Notes: generated from the sequence alone by a model not told the origin. A stretch of 64,000 bases of DNA from Arminella tubonensis (GCF_003240585.1 NZ_PCDP01000038.1:186001-250000); one strand, 5' to 3'. Shown: positions 15,741-24,825, numbered from the stretch's first letter. Numbers and translations are program-made.

Positions 15741-17090
15741 ATGGATCAGGCGGCGACGCCAGAAGGCGGACTGGCATTCGAGGTGACCCACCGGCTGGTG
15801 GTCTCGATTGCCCTGCCGATGACGCTTGCCTTCATGACGACGCCGCTGCTGGGGCTGACCGGCACCGCCGTAGTCGGCCGGCTCGGCCAGGCCGAGCAGC
15901 TGGCGGGCCTTGCGATCGGCGCAGTGCTTTTCGACCTGGTCTTTGCGAGCTTCAATTTCCTGCGGTCTTCGACGACGGGACTGACGGCGCAGGCCTATGG
16001 CCGCGGCGACCTGCGTGAGGAACAGGCCGTCTTCTGGCGCGCCATGATTTCCGCACTTGCCTGCGGCGCGACACTTCTCATCCTGTCACCCGTGCTGCTG
16101 TGGCTCGGCCTGAAGCTGATGGGACCGGAAGGCGGCGTGGCGGCAGCCACCCGCACCTATTTCTCAATCCGCATGCTGGCGGGGCCGGCAGCGCTTGCCA
16201 ACTACGCCATCCTCGGGTTCGTGCTCGGGCGCGGCCAGGGCAGCATCGGGCTGCTGCTGCAGACGCTCATCAACGGCATCAACATCGTGGTTGCCATCGC
16301 GCTTGGGCTCGGCCTCGGCTTGGGGGTGGCAGGTGTCGCCTGGGGGTCGATGATCGGCGAGACGGTCGGCGCCATCGCAGGGCTGGTCATCGTGGCCAGG
16401 GGCTTTGCGGGCGCGCCGCGTCCCTCCCGATCCGATCTGTTCTCGCGGGCGAAGCTGGCGGAGCTTTTCGCGCTGAACCGCGACATCCTGATCCGCACCT
16501 TCGTGCTGCTCGCCGCATTCACGCTGATGACCCGGATCGGTGGGCATTTCGGCGCGGTGACGCTTGCCGCCAATGCGGTTCTCATGAATTTCGTGCTGAT
16601 TTCGGCCTTCTATCTCGATGGCCTTGCGAACGCGGCCGAGCAGATCACCGGACGGGCGATCGGCGCCGGCTACCGGCCGGCCTTCGATCGCGGGCTGAAG
16701 CTCACCATGCTCTGGTCGTTCAGCCTTGCCGCCGTCGCCACGGTATTCTTTCTCGGACTTGGCCCACGCATCATCGCCGTGCTGACGACATCGGAAGATG
16801 TTCGCGCGGCGGCCGAGGCCTATTTGCCCTATGCCGCGATCACCGGGCTTACGGGCGCGCTCGCCTATCTGATGGACGGCGTGTTCATCGGGGCGACATG
16901 GTCCAGCGACATGCGAAACCGCATGCTGCTCGCCTTTGCCGGCTACCTCCTGGCGCTGGCCGTCCTCGTGCCGCTGCTCGGCAACACCGGATTGTGGCTG
17001 GCGCTCAACGGCTTCCTGCTGTTTCGCGGGTTCTTCCTGATGCTGCTGGTCAAGCCTCGGGCCGATCAGACCTTTCGGCCGGCCCAGTAG
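15741..17090 (+). CDS. MATE family efflux transporter (DinF type)
   Basis: 449 residues with about 12 membrane segments and two-fold symmetry: MTTPLLGLTGTAVVGRLGQAEQLAGLAIG near residue 35 and the matching second half near residue 245. This is the DinF branch of MATE exporters, which use sodium or proton gradients to expel organic cations. The ATG at 15741 follows GGGAGC. Its 3' end overlaps the convergent pyrD gene by 25 bases. Confidence 0.87.
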   Translation: MDQAATPEGGLAFEVTHRLVVSIALPMTLAFMTTPLLGLTGTAVVGRLGQAEQLAGLAIGAVLFDLVFASFNFLRSSTTGLTAQAYGRGDLREEQAVFWRAMISALACGATLLILSPVLLWLGLKLMGPEGGVAAATRTYFSIRMLAGPAALANYAILGFVLGRGQGSIGLLLQTLINGINIVVAIALGLGLGLGVAGVAWGSMIGETVGAIAGLVIVARGFAGAPRPSRSDLFSRAKLAELFALNRDILIRTFVLLAAFTLMTRIGGHFGAVTLAANAVLMNFVLISAFYLDGLANAAEQITGRAIGAGYRPAFDRGLKLTMLWSFSLAAVATVFFLGLGPRIIAVLTTSEDVRAAAEAYLPYAAITGLTGALAYLMDGVFIGATWSSDMRNRMLLAFAGYLLALAVLVPLLGNTGLWLALNGFLLFRGFFLMLLVKPRADQTFRPAQ

Positions 17091-18154
17091 TCGAGCCGGC
17101 TGTCGCGCAATGTCCGGATGGAATTCACGCCCTCGCGGTCGAGAAGCGCCGACAGTCCGCGAAGGATGTTCGCAGGCAGGCCGGGGCCTTCGTAGACCAT
17201 GCTGGAATAGAGCTGCACCAGATCGGCGCCGGCGCGGATTTTCTCGAGCGCCGTCTCCGCCGACGAGACACCGCCGACGCCGATGATCGGCATCGCGGGG
17301 CCGACGCGTTTGCGCATTTTCGCCAGCACCGCCGTCGACTTCTCGAAGACCGGCTTGCCGGAAAGGCCGCCCGCCTCCTTCGCCTGCCGCTGGTCCTTCA
17401 GCCCGTCGCGTGCAAGCGTCGTGTTGGAAACGATCAGGCCGTCGAGATCGTGGGCCAAGGCTTCGGCGGCGATATCGTCCATGCCCTCCTCTGTGAGGTC
17501 AGGAGCGATCTTCAGGAAGACCGGCAGCGTCTTACCGACCTTTGTCGCTTCCTCGTTCCTTGCGGAAAGCACCGCCGACAGCAAGGCCGCCAGGCTCTCG
17601 CGCCCTTGAAGATCGCGCAGGCCGGGCGTGTTCGGCGAGGAGATGTTGGCGGTGAAATAGGCTGCCACGGAATAGAAGCGGCGGATGCCCCTGACATAGT
17701 CGTCGACGCGATCGGAACTGTCCTTGTTGGCGCCGATATTGACCCCGATCAGGCCGCTGCCCCGGATCGCGGCAAGGCGGCGAAACGCCGCTTCATGCCC
17801 TTCGTTGTTGAAGCCGAGGCGATTGATGACGCCTTCGTCCTCGACCAACCGGAAAATGCGCGGACGAGGATTGCCGGACTGGGGCTTCGGCGTGACCGTG
17901 CCGATCTCGGTGAAGCCGAAGCCGAGCTTCAACAGCGCCTTGGGCACCTCCGCGTTCTTGTCATAGCCGGCAGCCATTCCCAGCGGATTGGCGAAATCGA
18001 GGCCGGCGACCGTCTGGCGCAGCCTGGGATCATCCTTCAAGCGGCAGGTCGGCACGAGGCCGGATTTCAGCGCGGCGATCGACATCCCATGCGCGGTTTC
18101 CGGATCGAACATGAACAGGCCGCGACGGCCGATATCCTTGAAGGCGCCGATCAT
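17066..18154 (-). CDS. pyrD: Dihydroorotate dehydrogenase (quinone), class 2
   Basis: 362 residues, oxidises dihydroorotate to orotate in pyrimidine synthesis with a quinone as acceptor at the inner membrane. Class 2 features: an N-terminal helical membrane-docking region (MIGAFKDIGRRGLFMFDPETAH), NPLGMAAGYDKNA, the FNEG block (RLGFNNEGHEAA), NISSPNTPGLRDLQ with the catalytic Ser, and the FMN phosphate loop VGGVSSAETALEKI. The ATG overlaps the stop of the upstream DUF952 gene by four bases (ATGA), so the two are one transcription unit. pyrE and pyrC lie 37 kb away in this window. Confidence 0.95.
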   Translation of the reverse strand: MIGAFKDIGRRGLFMFDPETAHGMSIAALKSGLVPTCRLKDDPRLRQTVAGLDFANPLGMAAGYDKNAEVPKALLKLGFGFTEIGTVTPKPQSGNPRPRIFRLVEDEGVINRLGFNNEGHEAAFRRLAAIRGSGLIGVNIGANKDSSDRVDDYVRGIRRFYSVAAYFTANISSPNTPGLRDLQGRESLAALLSAVLSARNEEATKVGKTLPVFLKIAPDLTEEGMDDIAAEALAHDLDGLIVSNTTLARDGLKDQRQAKEAGGLSGKPVFEKSTAVLAKMRKRVGPAMPIIGVGGVSSAETALEKIRAGADLVQLYSSMVYEGPGLPANILRGLSALLDREGVNSIRTLRDSRLDYWAGRKV

Positions 18155-18513
18155 TCCGATATCTCCGGAAAGACATGCGCACCATCCGGTCCGACCGGCA
18201 GAGGCTTTTCCCAGAACACGGCTGCGAGCGGCAGCGGCGCATAGAGATGCGGAAAGAGATCGCCGCCGCGCGAGGGCTCGAACACCAGTTTTTCTCCGAG
18301 CGCGGCAGCATCGATGGCGACAAGGAGCAGACCGCCCTTTCCGGCGAAATATCGCGCGGCGGTCTCCTTCGCCTGGCTTGCGGTCGAAAGATGAATGAAG
18401 CCGTCGGTCAAATCGATCGCGGCGCCATTAAAAACGCCGGATTGTCTGGCTTCCTGCCAGAGTGTTTCCGGCACGATCTTGTAAACCACTGGCGTCACGG
18501 CCATCATTCCCAT
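18151..18513 (-). CDS. DUF952 domain-containing protein
   Basis: About 120 residues with the DUF952 pattern: VVYKIVPETLWQEARQSGVF, DLTDGFIHLSTASQAKETA, and RGGDLFPHLYAPLPLAAV. The domain resembles mono-ADP-ribosyltransferase folds, but its function is unknown. Three in-frame ATG codons lie close together (18513, 18507, 18504), so the start is uncertain by three codons; the longer ORF to 18633 has no ribosome site. It is translationally coupled to pyrD, an arrangement I recall as common in rhizobia. Confidence 0.8.
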   Translation of the reverse strand: MGMMAVTPVVYKIVPETLWQEARQSGVFNGAAIDLTDGFIHLSTASQAKETAARYFAGKGGLLLVAIDAAALGEKLVFEPSRGGDLFPHLYAPLPLAAVFWEKPLPVGPDGAHVFPEISE

Positions 18514-18614
18514 CGGCAAGGTTATTCTTGTTAGGGCTTTGCCGAAAAGCGGCGCGGATGTCCACGGTCTGACCTCAATATTTGCGCCGGAACGCAGAAA
18601 ATCCGGAGGATGAC

Positions 18615-19046
18615 ATGACCAGAGAAATGGCATTCGGCCTTACGGCCTTTCTCCTCGGCGCAACTGCTCTGCTGCCGGGGACCAGCCTTGCGATCGAGCC
18701 GGGGGCGGAGCGCTTCGAGCTGAAACGGAGCGGCGACCATTTCGTTCGCCTCGACCGCCAGACCGGCGCGATGTCGCTCTGCGAAGACCTGAACGGCAAC
18801 CTCGTCTGCCGCATGGCCGCCGACGAGCGCGCCGCCTACGACGACGAGCTCGACCGGCTCTCCAGCCGCGTGACGGCACTTGAAAAGACCGTCGCCCAGA
18901 ACGGCGGTGCGCCGAAGCTGCCGACCGACGCCGAGGTCGAGCGCTCGATCGGAATCATGGAGCGAATGATGCGAAGCGTCATCGGCATGGTGAAGGAGTT
19001 CCAGGACAACCCATCCGACGACAAGGCTCTTCCGCAGAAGACCTGA
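18615..19046 (+). CDS. Exported coiled-coil protein of unknown function
   Basis: 143 residues: a signal peptide (MTREMAFGLTAFLLGATALL, likely cut after SLA), a small beta-rich part with two cysteines (SLCEDLNGNLVC), and a helical coiled-coil stretch (DDELDRLSSRVTALEKTVAQ) with a Met-rich segment (IGIMERMMRSVIGM). I do not recognise a named family. The start at 18615 follows GGAGG. It stands alone ahead of the response-regulator gene. Confidence 0.6.
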   Translation: MTREMAFGLTAFLLGATALLPGTSLAIEPGAERFELKRSGDHFVRLDRQTGAMSLCEDLNGNLVCRMAADERAAYDDELDRLSSRVTALEKTVAQNGGAPKLPTDAEVERSIGIMERMMRSVIGMVKEFQDNPSDDKALPQKT

Positions 19047-19106
19047 GCGCTATAAGAATATAGGAATAGCGGGAACGGGGCCGCGAGCTCTTGGGAGGGA
19101 GCTTGG

Positions 19107-19754
19107 ATGAGCGAACAGACCATCATCATTGCCGACGACCATCCGCTGTTTCGCGGCGCCCTCCGCCAGGCCGTCAGCGGCATGGACGGCGAGCAGGCGA
19201 TCGTCGAGGCCGGCGACTTCGAGGCGGCGCGCAGGGCGGCAAAGTCGCACCCGGATGCCGACCTGATGCTGCTCGACCTCGCCATGCCCGGCGCCAGTGG
19301 TTTTTCCGGGCTGATGTCGCTTCGTGCGGAATTCGCCAGCCTGCCGATCGTCGTCATTTCGGCGACCGACGACAGCACGACCATCCGCCGGTCGCTTGAA
19401 CTCGGCGCATCCGGCTTCATCTCCAAATCCTCCGGGATCGACGACATCCGCCATGGCGTCCAGACGGTGCTTGCCGGCGACATATTCACCCCACGATCCT
19501 ACCAGGACGGACAGGAGCAGGACGCCGAGGTCGCCGACCTCATCCACCGGCTGCAGACGCTGACACCGCAGCAGAGCCGCGTGCTCGCGATGCTGAACGA
19601 GGGCCTGCTCAACAAGCAGATCGCCTATGAACTCAACGTCTCGGAAGCAACGATCAAGGCGCATGTCTCGGCGATCCTGTTGAAGCTGAATGTCGACAGC
19701 CGTACGCAGGCGGTGATTCAACTCGGCAAGATCAACATGGCGATGGTCGCGTGA
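19107..19754 (+). CDS. NarL/LuxR-type response regulator
   Basis: 215 residues. The receiver domain has Asp10 and Asp11, the phospho-acceptor Asp57 (LLLDLAMPG) and Lys107 (GFISKSSG). A LuxR-type helix-turn-helix follows (LTPQQSRVLAMLNEGLLNKQIAYELNVSEATIKAHVSAIL). No histidine kinase gene is next to it, so the signal is unknown; it may be an orphan or a target of a hybrid kinase elsewhere. GGGAGGGAG lies upstream as a ribosome site. Confidence 0.88.
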   Translation: MSEQTIIIADDHPLFRGALRQAVSGMDGEQAIVEAGDFEAARRAAKSHPDADLMLLDLAMPGASGFSGLMSLRAEFASLPIVVISATDDSTTIRRSLELGASGFISKSSGIDDIRHGVQTVLAGDIFTPRSYQDGQEQDAEVADLIHRLQTLTPQQSRVLAMLNEGLLNKQIAYELNVSEATIKAHVSAILLKLNVDSRTQAVIQLGKINMAMVA

Positions 19755-19772
19755 CTGACGTAAAAAGCTGGC

Positions 19773-19794
19773 AGAGAGGATTTTATTCCTCTCT
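19773..19794 (+). terminator. Hairpin after response regulator gene
   Basis: AGAGAGGA-N6-TCCTCTCT forms a perfect 8-base-pair stem 18 bases after the stop codon. There is no T run after it, so it may be only a weak terminator. Confidence 0.45.
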
Positions 19795-19880
19795 CGCCCT
19801 TTACTCACGAATGGGCCTCCGCTAATCTTGTCGCCGATGGATAGATGCCGGAAATCCGGCTTTTCGGGTGCTAGGCGAAG

Positions 19881-20546
19881 ATGCTGTCACACGGGCAAAT
19901 ATGGGGCGCGATCGACGGGCTTGCCGAACGGCATGATCTGACGCCGTCCGGCCTTGCCCGGCGTGCAGGCCTCGACCCGACCTCATTCAACAAATCGAAA
20001 CGGCTGAGTTCCGATGGCCGGCTGCGCTGGCCCTCGACGGAATCGATCGCCAAGGTGCTGGATGCGACCGGGGCGAGCATGGAGCAGTTCATGAGCTTCC
20101 TGCGGCCCGAAGGCGGGGGCAGCAGCATGCCGGAAGGCGCCTTCCCGCCTCAGGCAGGCTCCATCCCGCTTTTGGGCTTCGCGCAGGCCGGAGCAGGCGG
20201 TTTTTTTGACGATGGCGGTTTTCCGGCGGGTCAGGGTTGGGATGTCGTGGAGTTTCCGGCCGGGCCGGCGCAGAAGGCCGGTGTCTATGCGCTCGAGGTT
20301 CAGGGCGAAAGCATGATGCCGCTTTACCGCGACGGCGACGTGCTGATCGTCGAGCCCGGGGCCCAGGTACGGCGCAACGACCGCGTTGTCGTGAAGACGC
20401 GCGAAGGCGAAGTCATGGCCAAAGTGCTTTTGCGCCAGAGCCCGCGCTCGATCGAACTTTTGTCGCTCAATCCCGAACATCCCAACCGCAACCTTGAGCT
20501 TTCGGATGTCGAATGGATTGCCCGGATCATCTGGGCCAGCCAATAG
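19881..20546 (+). CDS. S24-family (LexA/CI-like) helix-turn-helix repressor
   Basis: 221 residues. The N-terminal DNA-binding domain (HDLTPSGLARRAGLDPTSFNKSK) is followed by an S24 peptidase domain: an Ala-Gly stretch (AQAGAGGF, residues 101-108) as possible self-cleavage site, Ser144 in GESMMPL, and Lys181, 37 residues later, the LexA/UmuD spacing of the Ser-Lys dyad. Such proteins often self-cleave on DNA damage. No phage genes surround it, so it is probably a chromosomal regulator or a remnant. The DNA target is unknown. Confidence 0.85.
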   Translation: MLSHGQIWGAIDGLAERHDLTPSGLARRAGLDPTSFNKSKRLSSDGRLRWPSTESIAKVLDATGASMEQFMSFLRPEGGGSSMPEGAFPPQAGSIPLLGFAQAGAGGFFDDGGFPAGQGWDVVEFPAGPAQKAGVYALEVQGESMMPLYRDGDVLIVEPGAQVRRNDRVVVKTREGEVMAKVLLRQSPRSIELLSLNPEHPNRNLELSDVEWIARIIWASQ

Positions 20547-20560
20547 GAAAGTTTTCTCCG

Positions 20561-21352
20561 ATGAGGACGACGGCCTTGGCGACAGGATTGGCGGGAATTG
20601 CGGCGGTTGGCGTTCTATTGGCGATGGGTGCATCCTATCTCGACAGGGCTCCTGCTGTCGGTTCCGGCGGCATTTTCGCAAACCTTGCGACAAAGGATAA
20701 AGGCACACCGGCCGCGACTGCCCCAACCGTCGTGGACACGACGTTGACGACTGGGACTTCGCCGAGCGGCAAGACGGCCGGCACGTCGGACGTCGTTCAG
20801 GCACAGAGCGCGCCGACTGCAACCGCGCCATCCGAGCCGCAGCCCGCAGCGCCCGTCGCCGAGACGCCGCCAGCAGCGCCGCCGCCGGCCGATGCGAAGA
20901 CAGTCGAGCTGAAATCAGTTGATCTGGGGCGGCTCTATGCAGAGAACGCCGGACTGCTCGTCATCGGCGACAAGAAGCTGCAGCTTTCCGGCATCGTGCC
21001 GACCGATCCGAACCGGACCTGCACCGGACCCAGCGGCAAGGAATGGCCTTGCGGCACGATAGCGCGAACGGCGCTGAGGGCATTTCTGCGCGCCAGGGCG
21101 ATCACCTGCGATCTGCCGAGCGCCGAGTGGCAGGGCACCGTCACCGCCAATTGCCGCTACGTCAAAACCGACCTCAGCGACTGGCTTGCGCGAAACGGCT
21201 GGGCGGAGGCAGAGGCGGGCTCGTCGCTCGTTGCTGCTGCGGATGACGCACGCAAGGGCAATCGCGGCATCTACGGCGACGACCCCCGTAAAGAACGGCC
21301 ATCGACGCTGGCGCCGCCACCGGTTCGGGAAGATCCGCTGAACCCTATGTGA
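20561..21352 (+). CDS. Exported thermonuclease-like (SNase fold) protein
   Basis: 263 residues. A signal/anchor segment (ALATGLAGIAAVGVLLAMGA) leads to a long Ala/Pro/Thr linker and a C-terminal domain resembling staphylococcal nuclease-like proteins (KEWPCGTIARTALRAFLRARAITCDL and DLSDWLARNGWAEA). The usual active-site blocks (GIDAPE and YGR) are replaced by GIVPTDPNRT and WQGTV, so nuclease activity is doubtful. The start at 20561 lies 15 bases after the S24 gene with AGGAAA between, suggesting one transcript. Confidence 0.7.
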   Translation: MRTTALATGLAGIAAVGVLLAMGASYLDRAPAVGSGGIFANLATKDKGTPAATAPTVVDTTLTTGTSPSGKTAGTSDVVQAQSAPTATAPSEPQPAAPVAETPPAAPPPADAKTVELKSVDLGRLYAENAGLLVIGDKKLQLSGIVPTDPNRTCTGPSGKEWPCGTIARTALRAFLRARAITCDLPSAEWQGTVTANCRYVKTDLSDWLARNGWAEAEAGSSLVAAADDARKGNRGIYGDDPRKERPSTLAPPPVREDPLNPM

Positions 21353-21428
21353 CGACGGCTCCGGCCCTTGTCATCCGCTATTCGACTTCCTACTCTGGGA
21401 ATGAACAACAAAGGACTTTGCCGCAGAG

Positions 21429-21842
21429 ATGAACAGGCCGCTTTCCGCCCATGAGGCATTGATCTACGTCATGGTGATGGCATCCGCCGTCGACCGGACG
21501 ATGAACGACCGCGAGCTCGGCCGGATCGGGGAGCTGATCCAGGCGCTGCCGGTCTTCAACGGCTTCGACGAGGACCGGCTGATTGCGGTGTCGCGCGATT
21601 GCGCCACTCTGCTGTCCGGGCCGGAAGGTCTCGATATCGTGCTCGAGACCGTGCGCGACACCCTTCCCTCACGCCTCTACGACACCGCTTATGCGCTCGC
21701 CGTCGAGGTGGCCTCGGCCGACCTTTCCGTGAAGGCGGAGGAGCTGCGGCTGCTGGCATTGCTGCGCGATCGCCTCGAACTCGGCAAGCTTACCTGCGCC
21801 GCCATCGAGCGCAGCGCTATCGCCCGATACCGCAAGGGCTAG
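21429..21842 (+). CDS. TerB-like tellurite-resistance family protein
   Basis: 137 residues, all helical, with the TerB-type pattern: LIYVMVMASAVDRTMNDREL near residue 11 and VASADLSVKAEELRLLALL near residue 95, with Asp/Glu residues that may hold a metal. No other ter genes are nearby, so a role in tellurite resistance is unlikely; single-domain TerB proteins have unknown functions. The ATG follows a weak ribosome site (GCAGAG). Confidence 0.72.
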   Translation: MNRPLSAHEALIYVMVMASAVDRTMNDRELGRIGELIQALPVFNGFDEDRLIAVSRDCATLLSGPEGLDIVLETVRDTLPSRLYDTAYALAVEVASADLSVKAEELRLLALLRDRLELGKLTCAAIERSAIARYRKG

Positions 21843-21846
21843 AGCG

Positions 21847-22734
21847 TCAATACAATCCATAGGGAAAGTAACGCAGGTATATCTCCTGCAGGCGGCCGTT
21901 GCGCGACAATGTCGCCAATGCGTGATTGATCGCGGCGGTCAGCTCGCCATCCTGTTGCCGCAGCATGATCGTCATCCCCTCGCCGAGGAACTGCTGCGAG
22001 AGATAAGGGCCGTCGAACAGCGCGCAGCATTTTTCCGCGGCCGGGGAGGAGACCCAGAAGGATAGCTGCAGGCCATCGGCGAAGGCGGCATCGACCTTGC
22101 CATCCTTGACGGCTGACAGAAGCGCTTCCTTGCTGTCGAAAGCGACGGGCTTGATCGCCGGAAAGAAGGCGGCGAGCATCGCCTCATGGGCGGTTGCCTT
22201 GACGACGCCGACGGGATGCCCGGCAAGACTTGCCGCCGTCTCTCCCTTGACCGGCGCCGTCTTGAGATTGCGAATGAAACGAGCCGGCAATTGCAGGAAG
22301 GGCCGCGAAAAAGCAAATCGCTGTCTGAGCTCTGATGTTACGGCGATGCCGGCCATAACGGCATCTCCTTGCGAGGCCGCCAGGGCTTCCTGCAAATCGC
22401 CGAACGGCATTGCCTGGATCTGGCATTTTTCAGCGATACCCAGTTCGTCGCAGATTTCACGGGCCAGATCGACGTGGAAACCGGCAAGCTTGCCCGTCTG
22501 ATCCGCGAAATTGAACGGGGGAAAATCGACGGAGGTCAGGAAACGCAGCCGCACCAGCAACGAGAGGTCCGGTTTCGGCAGACGCTCACGCGAATCGAAA
22601 AGGACGGGCAAATTCGAAGCCATCGTGCCCTCCCCCAAAGCGGGTGCGGCGCATGAAAATGCAATCAAAATCGCGCTCAGCGTGCATAGACCCCTTAAAT
22701 TGAGGGATGTAAGCGGCGGCCATATCACTATCAT
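21847..22734 (-). CDS. Amino-acid-type periplasmic solute-binding protein
   Basis: 295 residues. It has a signal peptide (about 35 residues, LIAFSCAAPALG) and the type II solute-binding fold of family 3: FLTSVDFPPFNFADQTGKLAGFHVDLAREICDEL, then GDAVMAGIAVTSELRQRFAFSRPF. A polar amino acid or related compound is the likely ligand. No permease or ATPase genes are adjacent, so it may serve a transporter encoded elsewhere or act as a sensor. It converges with terB and is divergent from the glycosyltransferase. Confidence 0.8.
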   Translation of the reverse strand: MIVIWPPLTSLNLRGLCTLSAILIAFSCAAPALGEGTMASNLPVLFDSRERLPKPDLSLLVRLRFLTSVDFPPFNFADQTGKLAGFHVDLAREICDELGIAEKCQIQAMPFGDLQEALAASQGDAVMAGIAVTSELRQRFAFSRPFLQLPARFIRNLKTAPVKGETAASLAGHPVGVVKATAHEAMLAAFFPAIKPVAFDSKEALLSAVKDGKVDAAFADGLQLSFWVSSPAAEKCCALFDGPYLSQQFLGEGMTIMLRQQDGELTAAINHALATLSRNGRLQEIYLRYFPYGLY

Positions 22735-22808
22735 CCACTCCCGGCGTTAGATTTTGGAGGCGTCTTCAATATGGGGGCACCGATCTTCCGGGACTGTGTA
22801 ACAGAGTC

Positions 22809-24734
22809 ATGCGCATCGGGGAATATCTGCCGCACGCGACTATCGCAGTTGAAAGCAAGCCGATAGCGGCCGCGACGAAGCCACAAATCCCCTGGGCCGA
22901 TGCCGCTGAGCTGAGCGAAGACCTCCGTTTTGAAATGGGGATACTCGCCGGGCTTGGCGTCGGTAAACCCGCCCTCGAGAAGGCGGCTCAAAGTGCCACT
23001 GTCAACAGGACAAGCATCGAGCGGGAGTTGCTCGCCAATGGACTGGTTCAGGAATGCGCCTATTACGGCGCGATAGCCCGGGCGTTGCGCCTGCCCTGCG
23101 TCGACAGCATCGCGGACGGTGCGGTCGCCGATGGTTCCAAGCTGGACAGCCAACTGTTGAAGCCGACGATGCTGAGGCTGACGCATTCCCGCCGTGCGCC
23201 GCTGACGGCGATCGCACCGGAGGCCCGTCGCATCGACGAGATCCGCAAATCCATCATTCGCTATCCAGACCTCCGACATTCGCTCGCCGTCGCAGCGCCT
23301 TCCACCATACGCGCGGCAGTATGGCGGGCGGGGGCCGCGCGCCGAGTGCGCGATACCGTCACCGCATTGTTCGAGACGCGGCCGCGCTTCAGCGCCCGTG
23401 TGGTCTTCTATGGCAACCAGGGATTCTATGCCGGTATCACGGTCAGCGTCATCGCTGCCGGGCTGATGGTCAGCGACGCCGGCCAACTGCTGTTGCATGT
23501 CTTTCTGTCGACGCTCTATCTTACCGCCCTGTGGCTGCGGGCCATCGCCGTCATCCAGCGTCGGCATAAGCGTTTGCTCCCCGCGCTGCATAGCGACGTG
23601 CCACTGCCGGTCTATACCGTCATGGTTGCCCTCTACCAGGAAGCGGGACTTGCCGAGCAACTCGTTGCGGCATTGAAGCGCATCGACTGGCCTGCCTCGC
23701 TGCTGGACATAAAGCTTGTCTGCGAGGCGGACGACCAGGAAACAATTCTTGCATTGAGGGAGCACTGCCTTGGCCCCCAATTCGAGATCGTCGAGGTGCC
23801 GCCGATGCAGCCGCGGACCAAGCCCAAGGCGCTGACCTACGCGCTTGCCGGCGCGCGTGGCGCCTACCTGGTGGTCTATGACGCAGAGGATCGCCCGCAC
23901 CCGCAGCAGCTGCGGGAAGCGCATGCCCGCTTTGCGAGCGCGGCCGCTGATGTCGCCTGCCTGCAAGCGCCCCTCGTCATTGCCAACAGTCGCGAATCCT
24001 GGATCAGCGCGTTGTTTTCACTCGAATATTCCGCGCTTTTTCGCGGCCTCCTGCCGATGCTGGCGACCCATCGGATGCCGCTTCCCCTTGGTGGTACGTC
24101 CAATCATTTCCGCACCGATATCCTGCGCGCGGTCGGCGCCTGGGATCCCTTCAATGTCACCGAAGATGCCGATCTCGGCATGCGGCTCTATCGGCTCGGC
24201 TATCGCTCGGAGGTGATATTGCGGCAAACCCTCGAGGATGCGCCGACCAGTATCGGCATCTGGACGCGCCAGCGCACGCGCTGGTTCAAAGGCTGGCTGC
24301 AGACCTGGCTGGTGCTGATGCGCGATCCCGGAGGATTGCGCCGGGAAATGGGCGGCAAGGCCTTTGCGGTCTTTCACCTCCTCATCGGCGGCATGCTGAT
24401 CTCGTCGCTTGCACATCCGCTGATGGTCGTCTTCCTCGTGCGGTCGAGCATTGCGATGTTCGCCACCCCGGGCAGCCAACCGTTGATCGGCGAAATGGTC
24501 CTGCTTACCGTCGACTTCGTGAACATCATCGGCAGCTATGCCACCTTCATCATCCTCGGCCACGCATCGATGACCAAGCATGAACAGAAGCAAATCGGTT
24601 GGCGGTGGATGGCCGTGCCGCTCTACTGGATGATGGTATCGCTTGCCGCTTGGCGCGCCGTTTTCGAACTTCGATCGAACCCGTTCTTCTGGCACAAGAC
24701 GCCGCACACGCCATCTTCCAGGATCGGGAAATAG
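22809..24734 (+). CDS. Family 2 glycosyltransferase with N-terminal GspE-N-like domain
   Basis: 641 residues. Residues 60-150 (LLANGLVQECAYYGAIARALRLP and following) resemble the N-terminal domain of type II secretion ATPases (GspE-N), also found fused to bacterial glycosyltransferases. Two membrane segments follow (about 205-245), then a cytosolic GT2 domain with DAED (residue 358), TEDADLG (450) and QRTRW (487), the D,D,D,QxxRW set of processive synthases, and about four C-terminal membrane segments. It probably builds or exports a polysaccharide; the sugar is unknown. No other polysaccharide genes are adjacent. Confidence 0.82.
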   Translation: MRIGEYLPHATIAVESKPIAAATKPQIPWADAAELSEDLRFEMGILAGLGVGKPALEKAAQSATVNRTSIERELLANGLVQECAYYGAIARALRLPCVDSIADGAVADGSKLDSQLLKPTMLRLTHSRRAPLTAIAPEARRIDEIRKSIIRYPDLRHSLAVAAPSTIRAAVWRAGAARRVRDTVTALFETRPRFSARVVFYGNQGFYAGITVSVIAAGLMVSDAGQLLLHVFLSTLYLTALWLRAIAVIQRRHKRLLPALHSDVPLPVYTVMVALYQEAGLAEQLVAALKRIDWPASLLDIKLVCEADDQETILALREHCLGPQFEIVEVPPMQPRTKPKALTYALAGARGAYLVVYDAEDRPHPQQLREAHARFASAAADVACLQAPLVIANSRESWISALFSLEYSALFRGLLPMLATHRMPLPLGGTSNHFRTDILRAVGAWDPFNVTEDADLGMRLYRLGYRSEVILRQTLEDAPTSIGIWTRQRTRWFKGWLQTWLVLMRDPGGLRREMGGKAFAVFHLLIGGMLISSLAHPLMVVFLVRSSIAMFATPGSQPLIGEMVLLTVDFVNIIGSYATFIILGHASMTKHEQKQIGWRWMAVPLYWMMVSLAAWRAVFELRSNPFFWHKTPHTPSSRIGK

Positions 24735-24825
24735 AGGATGAATAGCCGTTGCGCCGACTATCAATCCGCATATTGACATTATGCGCGAATGAGAACATTT
24801 GTAGAACGAACAAGAGGTGAGATAC

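Noticed and set aside
16100..18244. 714-residue plus-strand ORF
   Set aside because: It overlaps the MATE gene out of frame and pyrD antisense. Both of those have clear family motifs; this ORF has none.
22731..23966. 411-residue minus-strand ORF
   Set aside because: Shadow of the glycosyltransferase gene; no family motif and no ribosome site.
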